From NCBI GenBank assembly GCA_964007475.1, contig OZ023273.1, forward strand, positions 34,284,436 to 34,348,435: a stretch of 64,000 bases of DNA, read 5' to 3'. The notes under the pieces are model-generated. The model had not been told where the DNA came from. It made no database searches and saw nothing but the letters and a program-made list of their open reading frames with translations. Numbering within the stretch: position 1 is the first letter of the stretch; every line of letters begins with the position of its first letter. Below, piece by piece: positions 25,622 through 36,734 of this stretch. Both the position numbers and the translations under genes were made by a program. Origin of the DNA: Hybos culiciformis. Taxonomy: Eukaryota; Arthropoda; Insecta; Diptera; Hybotidae.

Positions 25622-28312
25622 TTCTATGATGATTAATCACAGAATGAGCATATCTTCTAAAATCATTATCAGAATAACTAATAAATTTTTTAGTTCAAAA
25701 TTTTTTTTTAAAGTTGTTTGTTTTATTATTTTAATGTTGTTGTTATTATTTTAATCATTAACAAATTTTTCACCAAATTTACTATTATTTGGTATTTGTT
25801 ATTGTTTGTACGTTTTTTTGAATTAGTAAAATTATTTTATAGAAAATTATATTTAATTGCATAAACTATTTAGCTCGTTCTTCCTACACTGTAAGTTTAA
25901 CCACATATGAATATTAGGTTAATGAAAAAGAAATTTTGTGGAAGAAAACTAAAATACCTTAAATTTTGATCTGCTAAATTATGGAGTCATAAAAGTTGCA
26001 ACTTTTGTCTCATTTGAACAACAAAGTTTAAATTGAACTTCTACAATCAAAGAGTACTTCTATTCCATGTAGACTCCGCAAATGGAGAGAGTATAAAATA
26101 TAAATCTTATATACTTAGTTATATTATGCAGGCAGGAGTCAATATTAGAGTCGGACGATAATTTTATATTGAACAGAAATACTATATTATGTTTGAATAG
26201 TATATAAAATACATGTTTTTTTATTTTGAAATTAATTTCCTTAAATTATTTTTAAATTCCATACTTTGGATAAAATATTTTGTTTTATTAGTTCCTTTGG
26301 GACGTTAATAACAGATTTTATTGAAATTTGTGGTGACTTTATTACGAAAAGGTTATTGGCATGGAAAAAAATTATTTCTATTATTTCTCATTAATCATTG
26401 AAATGTTTTTTTTTTCTTTTTTTTTTTTTATATTTATTTATTTTTATAAAATTGTTATACATAAATAATAAATGAAACACATAGCTTTGTTGCATTGGAA
26501 AATGAAAAACTTTTCTTTTGTGAAAACTTGTGCAAATAAATTTTCCGCTTCAATTTTTTATTGCATTTTTCCTAATGATTAATATTATTTTTCAAGCACT
26601 TTTTCACAGTTTTAAATTGTTTATTATATATATATTTTTTTTTTCTGTTTAGTTTCAACTAATTTTAGTGTGGATAAATTGCTTTCGAGATTGCTTTTCT
26701 ATATAATTTTTTGTTGAAATAAATAATATTATGATATTCATCATAATGTATAACAAATATAAAATTGTTATTCTATTGACTTATTTTATGCGGTGTTTTC
26801 TTGTTATAAACATAATTTCTTTATTTTTAAGGAATATATTTTATGGTACCATGCAATAAGTAAGATGTTAAGCAAAAGCTTGTAATTGAATAATGTTTTA
26901 CTATATCATTCGATTATTCTCAGACAAATGATAAGGTTCTTCAACTTTCAATTTGACTTTTCTATTAGTTTTGAAATAATTTCAAAAATCTAGGTTAGTT
27001 AGGACATATTGCATATAAAATAAAAAAATTGGCGCATATACCTGTATCCATCTATTAATAAACATCATTTTCATTTCGTAAATTAAATAAATGTATAGCC
27101 AATTTTTATTTCTTTTTGTTTTTGTTAAATTGAAAAGAAAATAATGAAATCACTTTAATTCAAACTTTTTTATTTGATATTTATGACGTTTATCAATTTT
27201 CATTTCATACTTATAAAATTTTATAAAAAGATTTATTTATTTACAAATTGAAAAAGAAAATAATGTCGGAATCGTTAAAAATGTAAAATAGTCATATAAC
27301 ACACATTTAATATTTGAAGTTAGCGATGAATGTTAAAAATGTACATGTATATGTAGACGCCAATATTATTTTCTTTTAAAACCAGAAGATTCTATCGAGC
27401 TCAGAACTTTAGCGAATTAAACTAAGAAAATTATTTACATAAGCTTATAATTAAAATACTTTTTATTGTATATGTATGTACGTCAAAAACGATCTCTATG
27501 TCTACATTATATCAATTTTACTACTTGTATGAAATCGTTTTCATATATGTTTATTTATTAAATATATTATTCGCTGTCTGAAAATATTTCTTCATTCACT
27601 TTGCTTCAAACTACAAATAGAAAGAATTTTTTTTTTTAATAATCAAGATATAATAATAAAAATTGTAATCGAAAACAAACAGAATTGCTGATTGTATTAA
27701 AAAAATAATAATAATAAATTGATATCATTTAAAGTTCTAAAAGAGCGAGAAAAAGTAAAGTTAAGTGTAATAAAAATTCCTTTCTTTTTATATTGAATTA
27801 ATGTTTTGTAAACAAAAAATTAAATCTAAAATAAATATATATACATAAATATATGTACATGTACATTATTCAAAAGGAAGGAAAAATAACTTTTCAATAA
27901 ATTATTTAAAAAAGTTTTCTTTATTGTCACTTTCCGAACTTTTGAAATTGAAATAATAACAATAATAAAAAAAAAACTTATTTATTTATTTCTTTTATTT
28001 TTATTTTTTTATAAATTACTTGTGCAATGTTGAGTTATTTGACAATAAAATATGATAATAATAAGTTTTCAATATTTATATAAAAAAAAAAAAAAATCAT
28101 TTTCATTATATAAAATTTGTCTTTTTATTTCTTTATGTCATCATTTGAAAATTAAATATATAATATAAAACTTTATTTTTGACAATTACTAGTTGTAAAA
28201 ATAGCTTCTTAAAATAAGATATTTGTGTACACATTATTGTTTTATTAAAAGTACATAATTTTATAACAATAACTTATCGTATTATACCATTTAATAAGAA
28301 ATAATGATGTAA
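25622..28312. other. Upstream of the odorant-binding protein gene; AT-rich, no gene seen
   Basis: No second odorant-binding gene or other exon was found on either strand. Long T and A runs and ATATAT stretches dominate. I could not pick a promoter with confidence. Confidence 0.5.
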
Positions 28313-29590
28313 TGTATTACATCAATATTTAGAAAAGGGCATAGCTCGTTATTAAACTTAGTTAGAAATAATTGGAAAGAAGCTGTTAAAGAGAAAAAAA
28401 TTATAGTAGCTGTATTCCTAGATCTGAGCAGAGCCTTTGAAACTGTAGATCGTAAGATTTTGTTAGAAAAACTCAAAAAATATGGCGTTTCAGGAACTGA
28501 ATTTAAATGGTTCGAATCCAACTTGAATCATAGAAGACAGCGAACAAAAGTTAATGACGTTGTGTCTAATACTATCGATGTTCTGTTGGGAGTGCCTCAG
28601 GGTTCGGTTCTTGGGGTATTACTATATTTAATTTATGTTAATGATATGGAAATGGCATTAGAAAGGGCTTCTTGGTATTATTTGCAGATGATGCCCTTAT
28701 TTATGTTGTGGGTGACTCTGTAGAGGAGTGTGTTCATTTATTAAATAATGTTTTAGAAAAGCTTAATGGATAGTTCCAAATCAACAAGTTAAAATTAAAT
28801 GTAAATAAATCCAACTCTATGCTGATTAACGCCGATTCCAATCCAGATATTAAAATTGATAATATGAAAATAAAAGTAGTATATGAAATCAAATATTTAG
28901 GAGTAATGATTGATTATAAATTAAACTTAAAATCTCATTTTGATTATATATGTAAAAAAATAGCAAAAAAAACTTACTACTTTACGCGCATTAGAAATAA
29001 AATGTCTCTCTTAACATCAATTAAGGTTGACAATGTTCTAGTGAAACCACATTTCGAGTATTGTTTATCGATTCTATTCACATACAACTTTCAAGATAAA
29101 AATAGGCTTCAAATATAACATAACAAGGGCATGAGGTGTATATTAAAGTTGAACAGATTCACTCCAAGAAAACATATGTTAAAGACATTAAGATGGCTTA
29201 GTTTTAACCAAAGAATCCAATATAATGTGTTAATAATGGTATACAACATAAAAACTGGTTTATTGCCGAAGTACTTAAGAAGTCAACTTGCCTATGTGGG
29301 AGAGGTTCAACGTCACTATTTAAAAAATTCGGACAACTTCAGAGTTAACAACATCAGAGGTTATAGAAACAAAAACATGCTTATGCATACGGGTTTGATT
29401 CTTTTTAACGAAATGCCAAATTGTCTGAAGAAAATAAATATTTAGTATAGTAGAGTTCAAAAAGAAGTTGATATCGTATGTCAAAGAAAAATTCGAATAA
29501 AGATTGGGATAATTATTGATGTATTTTTTATAATTGATTATATTAATAGTAAATTTTACTAAATAAATAAATAAATATAAAAAAAAATTT
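28313..29590 (+). pseudogene. 5'-truncated, decayed non-LTR (LINE) retrotransposon, reverse transcriptase to 3' tail
   Basis: The frame opens SIFRKGHSSLLNLV, a motif near the start of non-LTR reverse transcriptase, then VFLDLSRAFETVDR (domain A), GVPQGSVLGVLLYLIYVND, and after a frameshift near 28670 FADDALIY, which holds the catalytic Asp pair. The C-terminal part gives YLGVMID, then LKTLRWLSFNQRIQYNVLIM and NEMPNCLKKI, ending at 29445. Lesions are the frameshift, a TAG at 28771 and a TAA in the run after NRLQI near 29116. Sequence upstream of the fingers is absent, the usual result of incomplete target-primed reverse transcription. A tail of AAATA-type repeats ends it at about 29562-29590. 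The motifs fit the Jockey/CR1/L2 group broadly; I cannot name the clade. No longer functional. Confidence 0.88.
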
Positions 29591-29823
29591 CTGGACATAA
29601 TCTTTTATACATAATTATTAGGATATTGTCAAAAAATATGTATATCTAGAAATTTCAGTCCTATACAAATTGTACAAATTGAATTTTTTATTTTTTTTTG
29701 ATAAGATCCCAAAAAAATAGAGAACATAAAATTATACTTATGCTATGCTGCCCCGTGTGCTTACCACACAACATTTTTTTTATCGAAGTCTTATTTCATT
29801 TTTCAAAATGATCGAGTTTCTGT

Positions 29824-29865
29824 GTTTCGCGGTTATAAGAAAATTTTTTGTTATAACCGCGAAAC
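29824..29865. repeat. Perfect 15-bp inverted repeat with CGCGGTTAT core
   Basis: GTTTCGCGGTTATAA, a 12-base spacer, then TTATAACCGCGAAAC, with no mismatch. It opens the word array that follows. Confidence 0.9.
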
Positions 29866-29894
29866 GAAATTTTTTAAATTTTTTGCCATATTTT

Positions 29895-29994
29895 TTCGCG
29901 GTTATGACAAAAAAAATATAAGACATTTTTCGCGGTTATGACACTTTTATTTTTTATTTCGCGGTTATGACAAAAAAAATTCGCGGTTATGTCA
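29895..29994. repeat. Array of four TTCGCGGTTATGACA words
   Basis: Copies start at 29895, 29929, 29958 and 29980; the last has GTCA in place of GACA. Spacers differ in length and are A/T-only, so this is not a simple tandem repeat. CG-containing words are conspicuous in such AT-rich DNA. Confidence 0.85.
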
Positions 29995-30107
29995 TGTAGC
30001 CACAAAAAACAGATGGTGCTGCAAATAAAAATAAAAATCCACTTATTTAAATTGAAACATTTTTTTGGCCCTAATTCACTCTTTACTTTCATTTGGGTTT
30101 TAATTCC

Positions 30108-30205
30108 TTATATTTTCGGCTGTTATTTCTCATCACTGTGAGAAATAAAGCCTAAACGCAATTTGGGCTTTATTTCCCACTACGGAGGGAAATAACGCCT
30201 TTATT
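30108..30205. repeat. Two hairpins built on TTATTTCYCA words
   Basis: TTATTTCTCA-TCACTG-TGAGAAATAA is a perfect 10-bp hairpin. Just downstream, GGGCTTTATTTCCC is answered by GGGAAATAACGCC. It is adjacent to the CGCGGTTAT array and may belong to the same element. Confidence 0.65.
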
Positions 30206-30219
30206 TCATGTCACCATAA

Positions 30220-31575
30220 TATTCAAATTTGAATATTCTTTTACACAATCTATGTATAAGAATATATATAAGAATAATATTATTTTAGAGAAATTAATTT
30301 TTTTTTTAATTATTGGCACCTAATTAGCATGTCCATTTTTGTCCATTATATCCTGGTCTGAAAGTAATATGCATGATTTACACGTAATATTCTTCGATTT
30401 ATATAGATAATATAGAGACTTTTCTTTTGGAATAATTTCTGGGAATTCTTATTATATGAATTATTTTTCTGAGAATTCTTTTACGGGGATTATTTTTCAG
30501 GGAAACATTTTTTTTGGGAATTGTTTTTGTGGGAATAGTCTGGATGCCATAATGTTTCCTCACTGTATTTGCCATTTTAAAACCTATATTTAAGTTTACA
30601 TTTAGATAGCACTATATCCCAATGGATTCAACATTCAATTGTACAATTACATAGTAGAATTCCGATAATTTTTTAAATATCGTTTATAAATAAAGTAGGT
30701 ATGTTATAATTATAATGCCTTGCATTGACCTAAAAAAAAATACACAATATATATTTCTAGATTTCTACTTTTATCCATAAAATTTTTCTACTTACCTATA
30801 TAAGTTTTTCTTTACTTTTACTTGACGAAAAACAAGTTAAGAAATTGTAATGGAATAAAACTTCTATGTTGTTGGAATTATTCGAAACTGCTATTATATG
30901 TAACTAAATTCCTACATATATTTAAAAAAAAAACTTAAAAATTTGTTTTATTTTAAAAATAATTGTATATGTAAGAAAAAAAAAAGTCTACGGAAATGGA
31001 TTATATTACATGTTTTCCCATTAATCTTTCTTTCATTTTATAGCTACATATATATACATTTTTTTTTTTTTTTTTCGAAAATGTCTAAAAAAGAAAAATT
31101 GCATTAAATCTTCAAACGTGTAGGTACCACATTTTCTACTTATAATCTTTTATAGTTTTTCGTATTTTTTTTTCCTGAACTTTTGATCCTTATAAATCTT
31201 TTTAAATCTTTCACACCTGTTATCCATCATTCTGAATTAAATTAAAAAATAAAGCTTTTTACTTGACAAAATAAAATTCTTTCGAACAATTTTAAGATTA
31301 AAAACTTTGCATACATTCACGTATTATATGTAATGTATACACAACTTAAGTATATTGTCTTCAAAATTGTATTAAAAATTAAAAATTTTACATAGAAAAT
31401 ATTTTCTTGCTGTCAGTCAGACAGACACGACCACACGAGTAACCGTGCGCTTATTTGAAATTGTCCTTAGTAATATCAAATAATCGGATTTTCTATTAGG
31501 AAAATTTACCAGTAAGATTTTTCATAAGTAAAATACCAATGTTATTAAAATTTCATGTTTACTTTTTTTTTTATT
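30220..31575. other. AT-rich DNA with weak repeats
   Basis: At 30430-30540 there are degenerate GGGAATTNTTTTT repeats. At 31410-31440 there is a CAGTCAGACAGACACGACC patch like the tails of dispersed elements. No gene was seen. Confidence 0.45.
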
Positions 31576-31615
31576 TCATTACATATTTAGTATTTTTAAT
31601 AATAAACCATTTAAA

Positions 31616-32302
31616 TTAAACACTTGGTGGATCATATGGTGGATAATAGCTCCATTCTATCATATCGACACATCCAAAGCTTGTTGGTGAATCAATGAAT
31701 AATTCATAATCAGAACATTTGATATCAGTGGCAACACCATAAGCAGTACAAATCCAGTATCGTGTGGGATCGACATTATTCCTCCACGGTCTTACTTGCT
31801 CTTCGCTCATCAGACATGCAGGTTTACCATCATGTCCACAGGTATATTTTCCATACGCAAAATCATTGAATATAGAAAATGAGATGAAAATTATTAGAAC
31901 TGAAAGATAAATATTTTAAGAATAAGAATACAAGTAAGTTTAAATATATATAAGCATAAGCAAAAGAAAAAGTTTGTTAGGATTAGGATACTATTTATGT
32001 GTATAATAATTTTTAAAATGTTTTCTAGCAGGTACTATATTTGCCTTCAATATAGTCAGAAAAACAAATTGACGTATAAATTCTGTGAATTAAAAATTTA
32101 AAGGCATTGAAATGAATTTTAAATTTAGAGTGTATTAGTAATGTAGTTTTAATTTCGAATGAAATTAATTAGATTTTTGGATAAGTACGAACTTTGGCGA
32201 AAATGCCAATTGTCTGCACAAACTCATTAATACATGTTAAATGAATAAATTTATAGTTTTTGATAAAATTTTTATTAATATTTAAGTCTAACCGAGTTTC
32301 AT
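31616..32302 (-). CDS. Small secreted chitin-binding (peritrophin-A/CBM14-like) protein, 97 residues
   Basis: The second exon (31899-31616) is well supported: after TTATCTTTCAG it encodes LIIFISFSIFNDFAYG, then KYTCGHDGKPACL, RPWRNNVDPTRYWIC, ATDIKCSDYELF, FGCVDMIEW and a YYPPYDPPSV end before TAA. The run YW-x-C...C-x5-F...C...W is the core of the peritrophin-A chitin-binding domain found in peritrophic-matrix and cuticle proteins. A 10-bp first coding exon (32302-32293, ATG AAA CTC G) joins in phase 1 to give MKLVLIIFISFS, completing a normal signal peptide. Its donor, GTTAGA, is unusual, so exon 1 is less certain. The domain is alone and short, so the product is probably a secreted binding protein rather than a multi-domain cross-linker. 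Confidence 0.75.
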
Positions 32303-34195
32303 TATTTAATTTGTTAAAGACTACAGAATGAAATTAGAACTGATGAAAATTGAGCTTTTGAAAAAAATGTTATTGCAATTTTACTTTATCTTATCGGCAA
32401 AAGTTAAACTCTGAATTCGTTTTATAACATTGTTATCTTATGAATAGGTATAAGAGGGAGTACTTGATATTAATATATGAAGTGTAAGTAATTTTATCAC
32501 TCAAGTATCACTTCATTTTACTTTTGTTATACAAAAAAATAATTTTTGAACAAAATAATGTATATAGTACAACTTTGCGAAGTTTAAATGATCGTAAAGA
32601 ATGAAAGTATAAGATTTAATGTTTGTAATTTTTGTAGATATGGTTTAAAATAAATAAAATTTTACATCAAATATAATTAAAATTTTTTTTTATTTGTATT
32701 CAGATTGATATATCAGATTCTAGATATTGATAATAATAAATATTTCTTTTTGTGATAAATTCTTTTATGTTTTATAAACCAAAAAAAAAAAGTAATTACT
32801 TATTAGTTTTGAGCTTTCTAGATGAATGTCTAAATTCAATTTCCCAAATTATAAATTAAATTTTAAAATCAAAATATCTTTTATTTACCTACAACAATTT
32901 ATTAAATTATCCAATGATCCAACTTTTCAAAAGGAAATTTTTTATTCCCAATTTTCTCATTAATATTCTCTACTTTAATGGCATAAAGAAACTTTTTTGA
33001 AACTACTGTTTGTGTCTTAATTTTTTTTTTTCGTAAACCTTTCCATGAAATTCAGTTTTTCTTAATTTTCTATTAAAAAGATGTTGCAAAAACTGTTAGC
33101 TGTTGACTTTTATTAAATAGTAAGTTTTCCAGTTTTGAAAATGTTACAGATGCCGTATGTTTAGTTTTCCTTTTAGTTTTATTTTCAATTTTAACAAATT
33201 CGGAGTTCTCTTTTAAGATTTTGTGAATGTCACTTAAAAAAGTATTTAAGTACTGATTACATAATAATAAAAGTAACAAATTATTTGCATTAATTATCTT
33301 TGAGTGCTTAAATATGAGTCAGGGAAAAGTTTTGTAAATTTTTTTTCAGAAAAATGTAATAATTTATTAAATTTAAGTCTTACTTGGGTATGGATGGGAT
33401 AATTTAACAAAATTCCGCAATCATTTTGTTATTGTAATTTACTTAATTTAGTTAAAACAAAATGTAGACTTAATTTACTCCCTTTTTCAGCACCGAGATA
33501 TTTCAAAGATTTTCACTCTGTTATTATAATGAAAAAAAAAAGAAAAGAAAATTGTCCGAAAATTGAATTTGTGCAAAATAAAAAAAAATAAAAAGTAAAA
33601 AATTGTTTGCTGTTAAATTATTTGAAAAAAAAAGAAGAAAAACTGTTGAATAAACGAAAAACTTTTTCTTTTCGATTGGATAAATAGATATCAATTTGAA
33701 AGCAAAAAAAAAAAACAAAATTAATTTAATTCTTTTTTCAAATTTTTTGAATTTACAGAAATTTTAAAAATGTTTTTACAACAATTTTTTGCTCTTAAAT
33801 AAATCTTCCTTTGAGATAAAGAAAATTTTTTTGTAAGAACTCAGATTTTTTCATCTGGGTAATTATATGAAGAAATTATAGGGAGGTCTTCATAGCGAAT
33901 CAGAAACTTAACATAAATATAGAAACATATTAGAAAATAAAATTAGTGTACTTACTGCAACAGTTTTAATTGCGTATACAACTTATGCTTAATTTGTAAT
34001 ATTTTTTAATGTGCATGTGATCGGTAAGTTGTATTTACAATCGTAAATTTAGCTCGGTAAATGGTATATTAAATGCGTCAATTATTTATTTAAGAAAATT
34101 TTATTTACACACTTCAATTTTATTTACCACACTTCGATTTTATTTACTTTCTTCATTTTGAACTTTATTTATTTTTTGCATAGAAAATGTATTGA
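32303..34195. other. AT-rich DNA; weak three-unit repeat near 34110
   Basis: Nothing gene-like. Before the palindromic element, ACACTTCAATTTTATTTACC and ACACTTCGATTTTATTTACT stand side by side with a third weaker unit (about 34105-34170). Confidence 0.5.
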
Positions 34196-34432
34196 TTGCA
34201 ACTACCTCTCACATGCACATTAAAACAGTATACAAAACATGTTAATAAAATTTGTTATACAGCTCGTTGTGTATATACACAAAAACACATGCACACTTGT
34301 CAATATTATATCACTCGACCTAACCGTCTCGTGATATAAGTATTGACGCGTGTCCATGTGTTTTTGTGTATACACAACTCGTTGTAATAACAAATTTTCT
34401 TAACATGTGTTGTAAGTTGTAATCTACTATTT
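34196..34432. mobile_element. Palindromic foldback MITE, copy 1
   Basis: Two arms of roughly 90 bp meet near 34320. The left arm AAAATTTGTTATACAGCTCG ... TATATCACTCGAC is mirrored by the reverse complement of the right arm (AAAATTTGTTATTACAACGA ... TATATCACGAGAC). Edges are set by homology with copy 2 at 60101-60329, from TTGCAACTACCTCTC to AATCTACTATTT. No coding capacity. Target duplication was not resolved. Confidence 0.8.
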
Positions 34433-36630
34433 AAATATCTTGCAGGTTTACATATTTTAGAAAGAGCTACAAAATATCATTAACATTGTATGACGTGTTA
34501 ATGCTAAAATTATTTAAAAAAAAAATCCCAACAAAAATTATTTGCTTAATATTAAGTCAGTGACTACCTACTATGCAATAACGAATTTTGAAGTATTATT
34601 ATATTATACAGAATTTTCCACACACAAGCATTTTCTATAATATTTAAAAAAGGATATTATGACTTTCCAATATAATTTAGAAAATTGAGGGAAGCATTTT
34701 AAGATTTGAAAATATTATTATACAATTTACAGATGGTACAACTTATATTTAGGATAATATTACGTTTACATAAAATTAGATTTATGGTGAATTTCTTTTT
34801 TGCTTTTTGTTTTTTTTTTTATTATTATTATTTTCCAACTTATTTCAAATTCACATATGAGAATAAACCCTCTAGCTAGCATATAAAAATTAAATATTAT
34901 CATCATCTAAGATATTATATTATTTGTACATGATATCACGAAAAGGTGAATTAAATTAAAATTAATTCAAATTGATATTAAAATATTTCATGCGGAATGA
35001 ATATGTTATAAAATATTCTATTAAAATATAATTTATTTCCATTTTTAATTAAAAATGAAACTTTTTAATGTGTAATGTTCCTCAAATTTCAAACTATTAT
35101 TATAAAGAACAGTATCGGCGTTGTATCAAAATCAAAACATTAAATAGTGAGTCAGAATAAATCATTAAATTTAAGAGTTAAAATTTTGACTGACAATTTT
35201 GTCTTTTCCTTTTTAAATAAAACTTTTATTTTACTTTATTAATTTATAATTTTTTAATCTTAAATTTTTTTCCGACTGTATTGTTACCTCATCGACTGGA
35301 CATCAGATAAATATAAGTTAGAAAAAAAATTTTGTTTGAAAACCACATAATTGAACTCAGTAATCAGCTGAACTTAAGTTTAAAGTTATTTCTTTAACCT
35401 ACAGCCATAATTATGCTGAGCTTGAAATATTACTCTTAAGGTTAGGGTCAATGGCTAATATTATATATACCTATTTGAAACAAAAAATATATTTTTTCCA
35501 TCTAAAAATTTTCGGAAATTTTTTATCATTATGAATATGCATGTTGCTGTTGTATACTTATATATGTTTCGAACTAGGGATACACATGAATATTTGAGAT
35601 CTTATATTCTAAACCCTAACAATGGAAATTGTTATTTTAAGTTTTAAAATGCTTACTCATGTTTTGAAATTTTAGAATAAACATAAAATTCTAATAAATT
35701 TAAATAAATGGTAAATAGCTTATTACTTTTTTTTTGCAGAATAGGTGTAATGTGTATTAGAAATTATTATATTCAGCACCTGATACCATAATTTAAATAT
35801 AGGTACATATGTTTTTCATTTACCTCTATATATATTTAAATTTAATCCCAAATATCGTTATTATGAATATGTTCTCGAAAACACAAATTTTGTGGTGGTT
35901 TTTTCCTTCTTGTAAACACTACACCTAAATATATAATTTCATATATTTAATATGTTCCCAATAAAACCCAGTATCATTATTATAAAAGATAATAGCAAAA
36001 AAAAAAATAAAAATATATTGTTTCTCGAAATTTAATAAAAATTTTCTATTTTATGAAAAGTATTCTACATTTTTTTGCAAGAATTGCGATTTTGTGTCAT
36101 AAAATAAAATTATTGATTAAAGTATATATACAAAAAAAATATTAAAATAAACGTCAGAATCATAATGGCAATATATACGTAGAAAGTGGATAGTTTGAAA
36201 AAAAAAAAACGAATTTTAAAAAGCGTGTACTCGAAATAACTTACAAGTACATATTAAAATAGTATTCCCAAAATTTCAGAATCATCGACGATCATCTTTT
36301 GGAAAACTCTTCAGTTTTATAATTCCCGGACTCGTAACGCTTATTCTTATCAATTATCATTTAGTCCGTTTCTCGGGTAGAAAGATTTTTTAAAATTGGA
36401 TTTCATGAAATATATTTTACAAATTATTATAATTTCTATTTTTGAGAATTCTCTTCATTTATCCTACCAAAAATACAAATTTACACATGTTATCGTGATC
36501 ATTTTATTATTTAATATCTTTAGAATTTATGTTTCAATTTAATGTTATTGAAAAGCATATTTTAATAAAACAACATTTGGGATTACCTATATATGAATAT
36601 TTTTTTTCTCTACAAAAGCAAAAGACTTAC
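34433..36630. other. AT-rich DNA, no gene seen
   Basis: A G+C-richer patch at 36290-36380 has a 23-codon minus frame (ATG ... RYESGNYKTEEFSK), without splice support. Confidence 0.45.
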
Positions 36631-36734
36631 AGCTAAATAGGATTAATTTGTCAATATCTCTATTGAGTTCAACTGGGTGCACTCTGCATAAATGATAATC
36701 TTTAAGCTTGAAAATTTCAGCCTTCGAAGTATAA
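36631..36734 (-). CDS. Candidate isolated coding exon, 34 codons
   Basis: A strong acceptor (TTCATTTATTTATTTAG) and donor (GTAAGT) bracket 104 bases. Only one of three frames is open; it reads YTSKAEIFKLKDYHLCRVHP then VELNRDIDKLILFS (phase 2 in, phase 1 out). The amino-acid mix is less biased than the background. No partner exon was identified. It could belong to an unmodelled minus-strand gene or be chance. Confidence 0.35.

Noticed and set aside
28291..28521. Minus-strand frame
   Set aside because: Antisense to the LINE reverse transcriptase.
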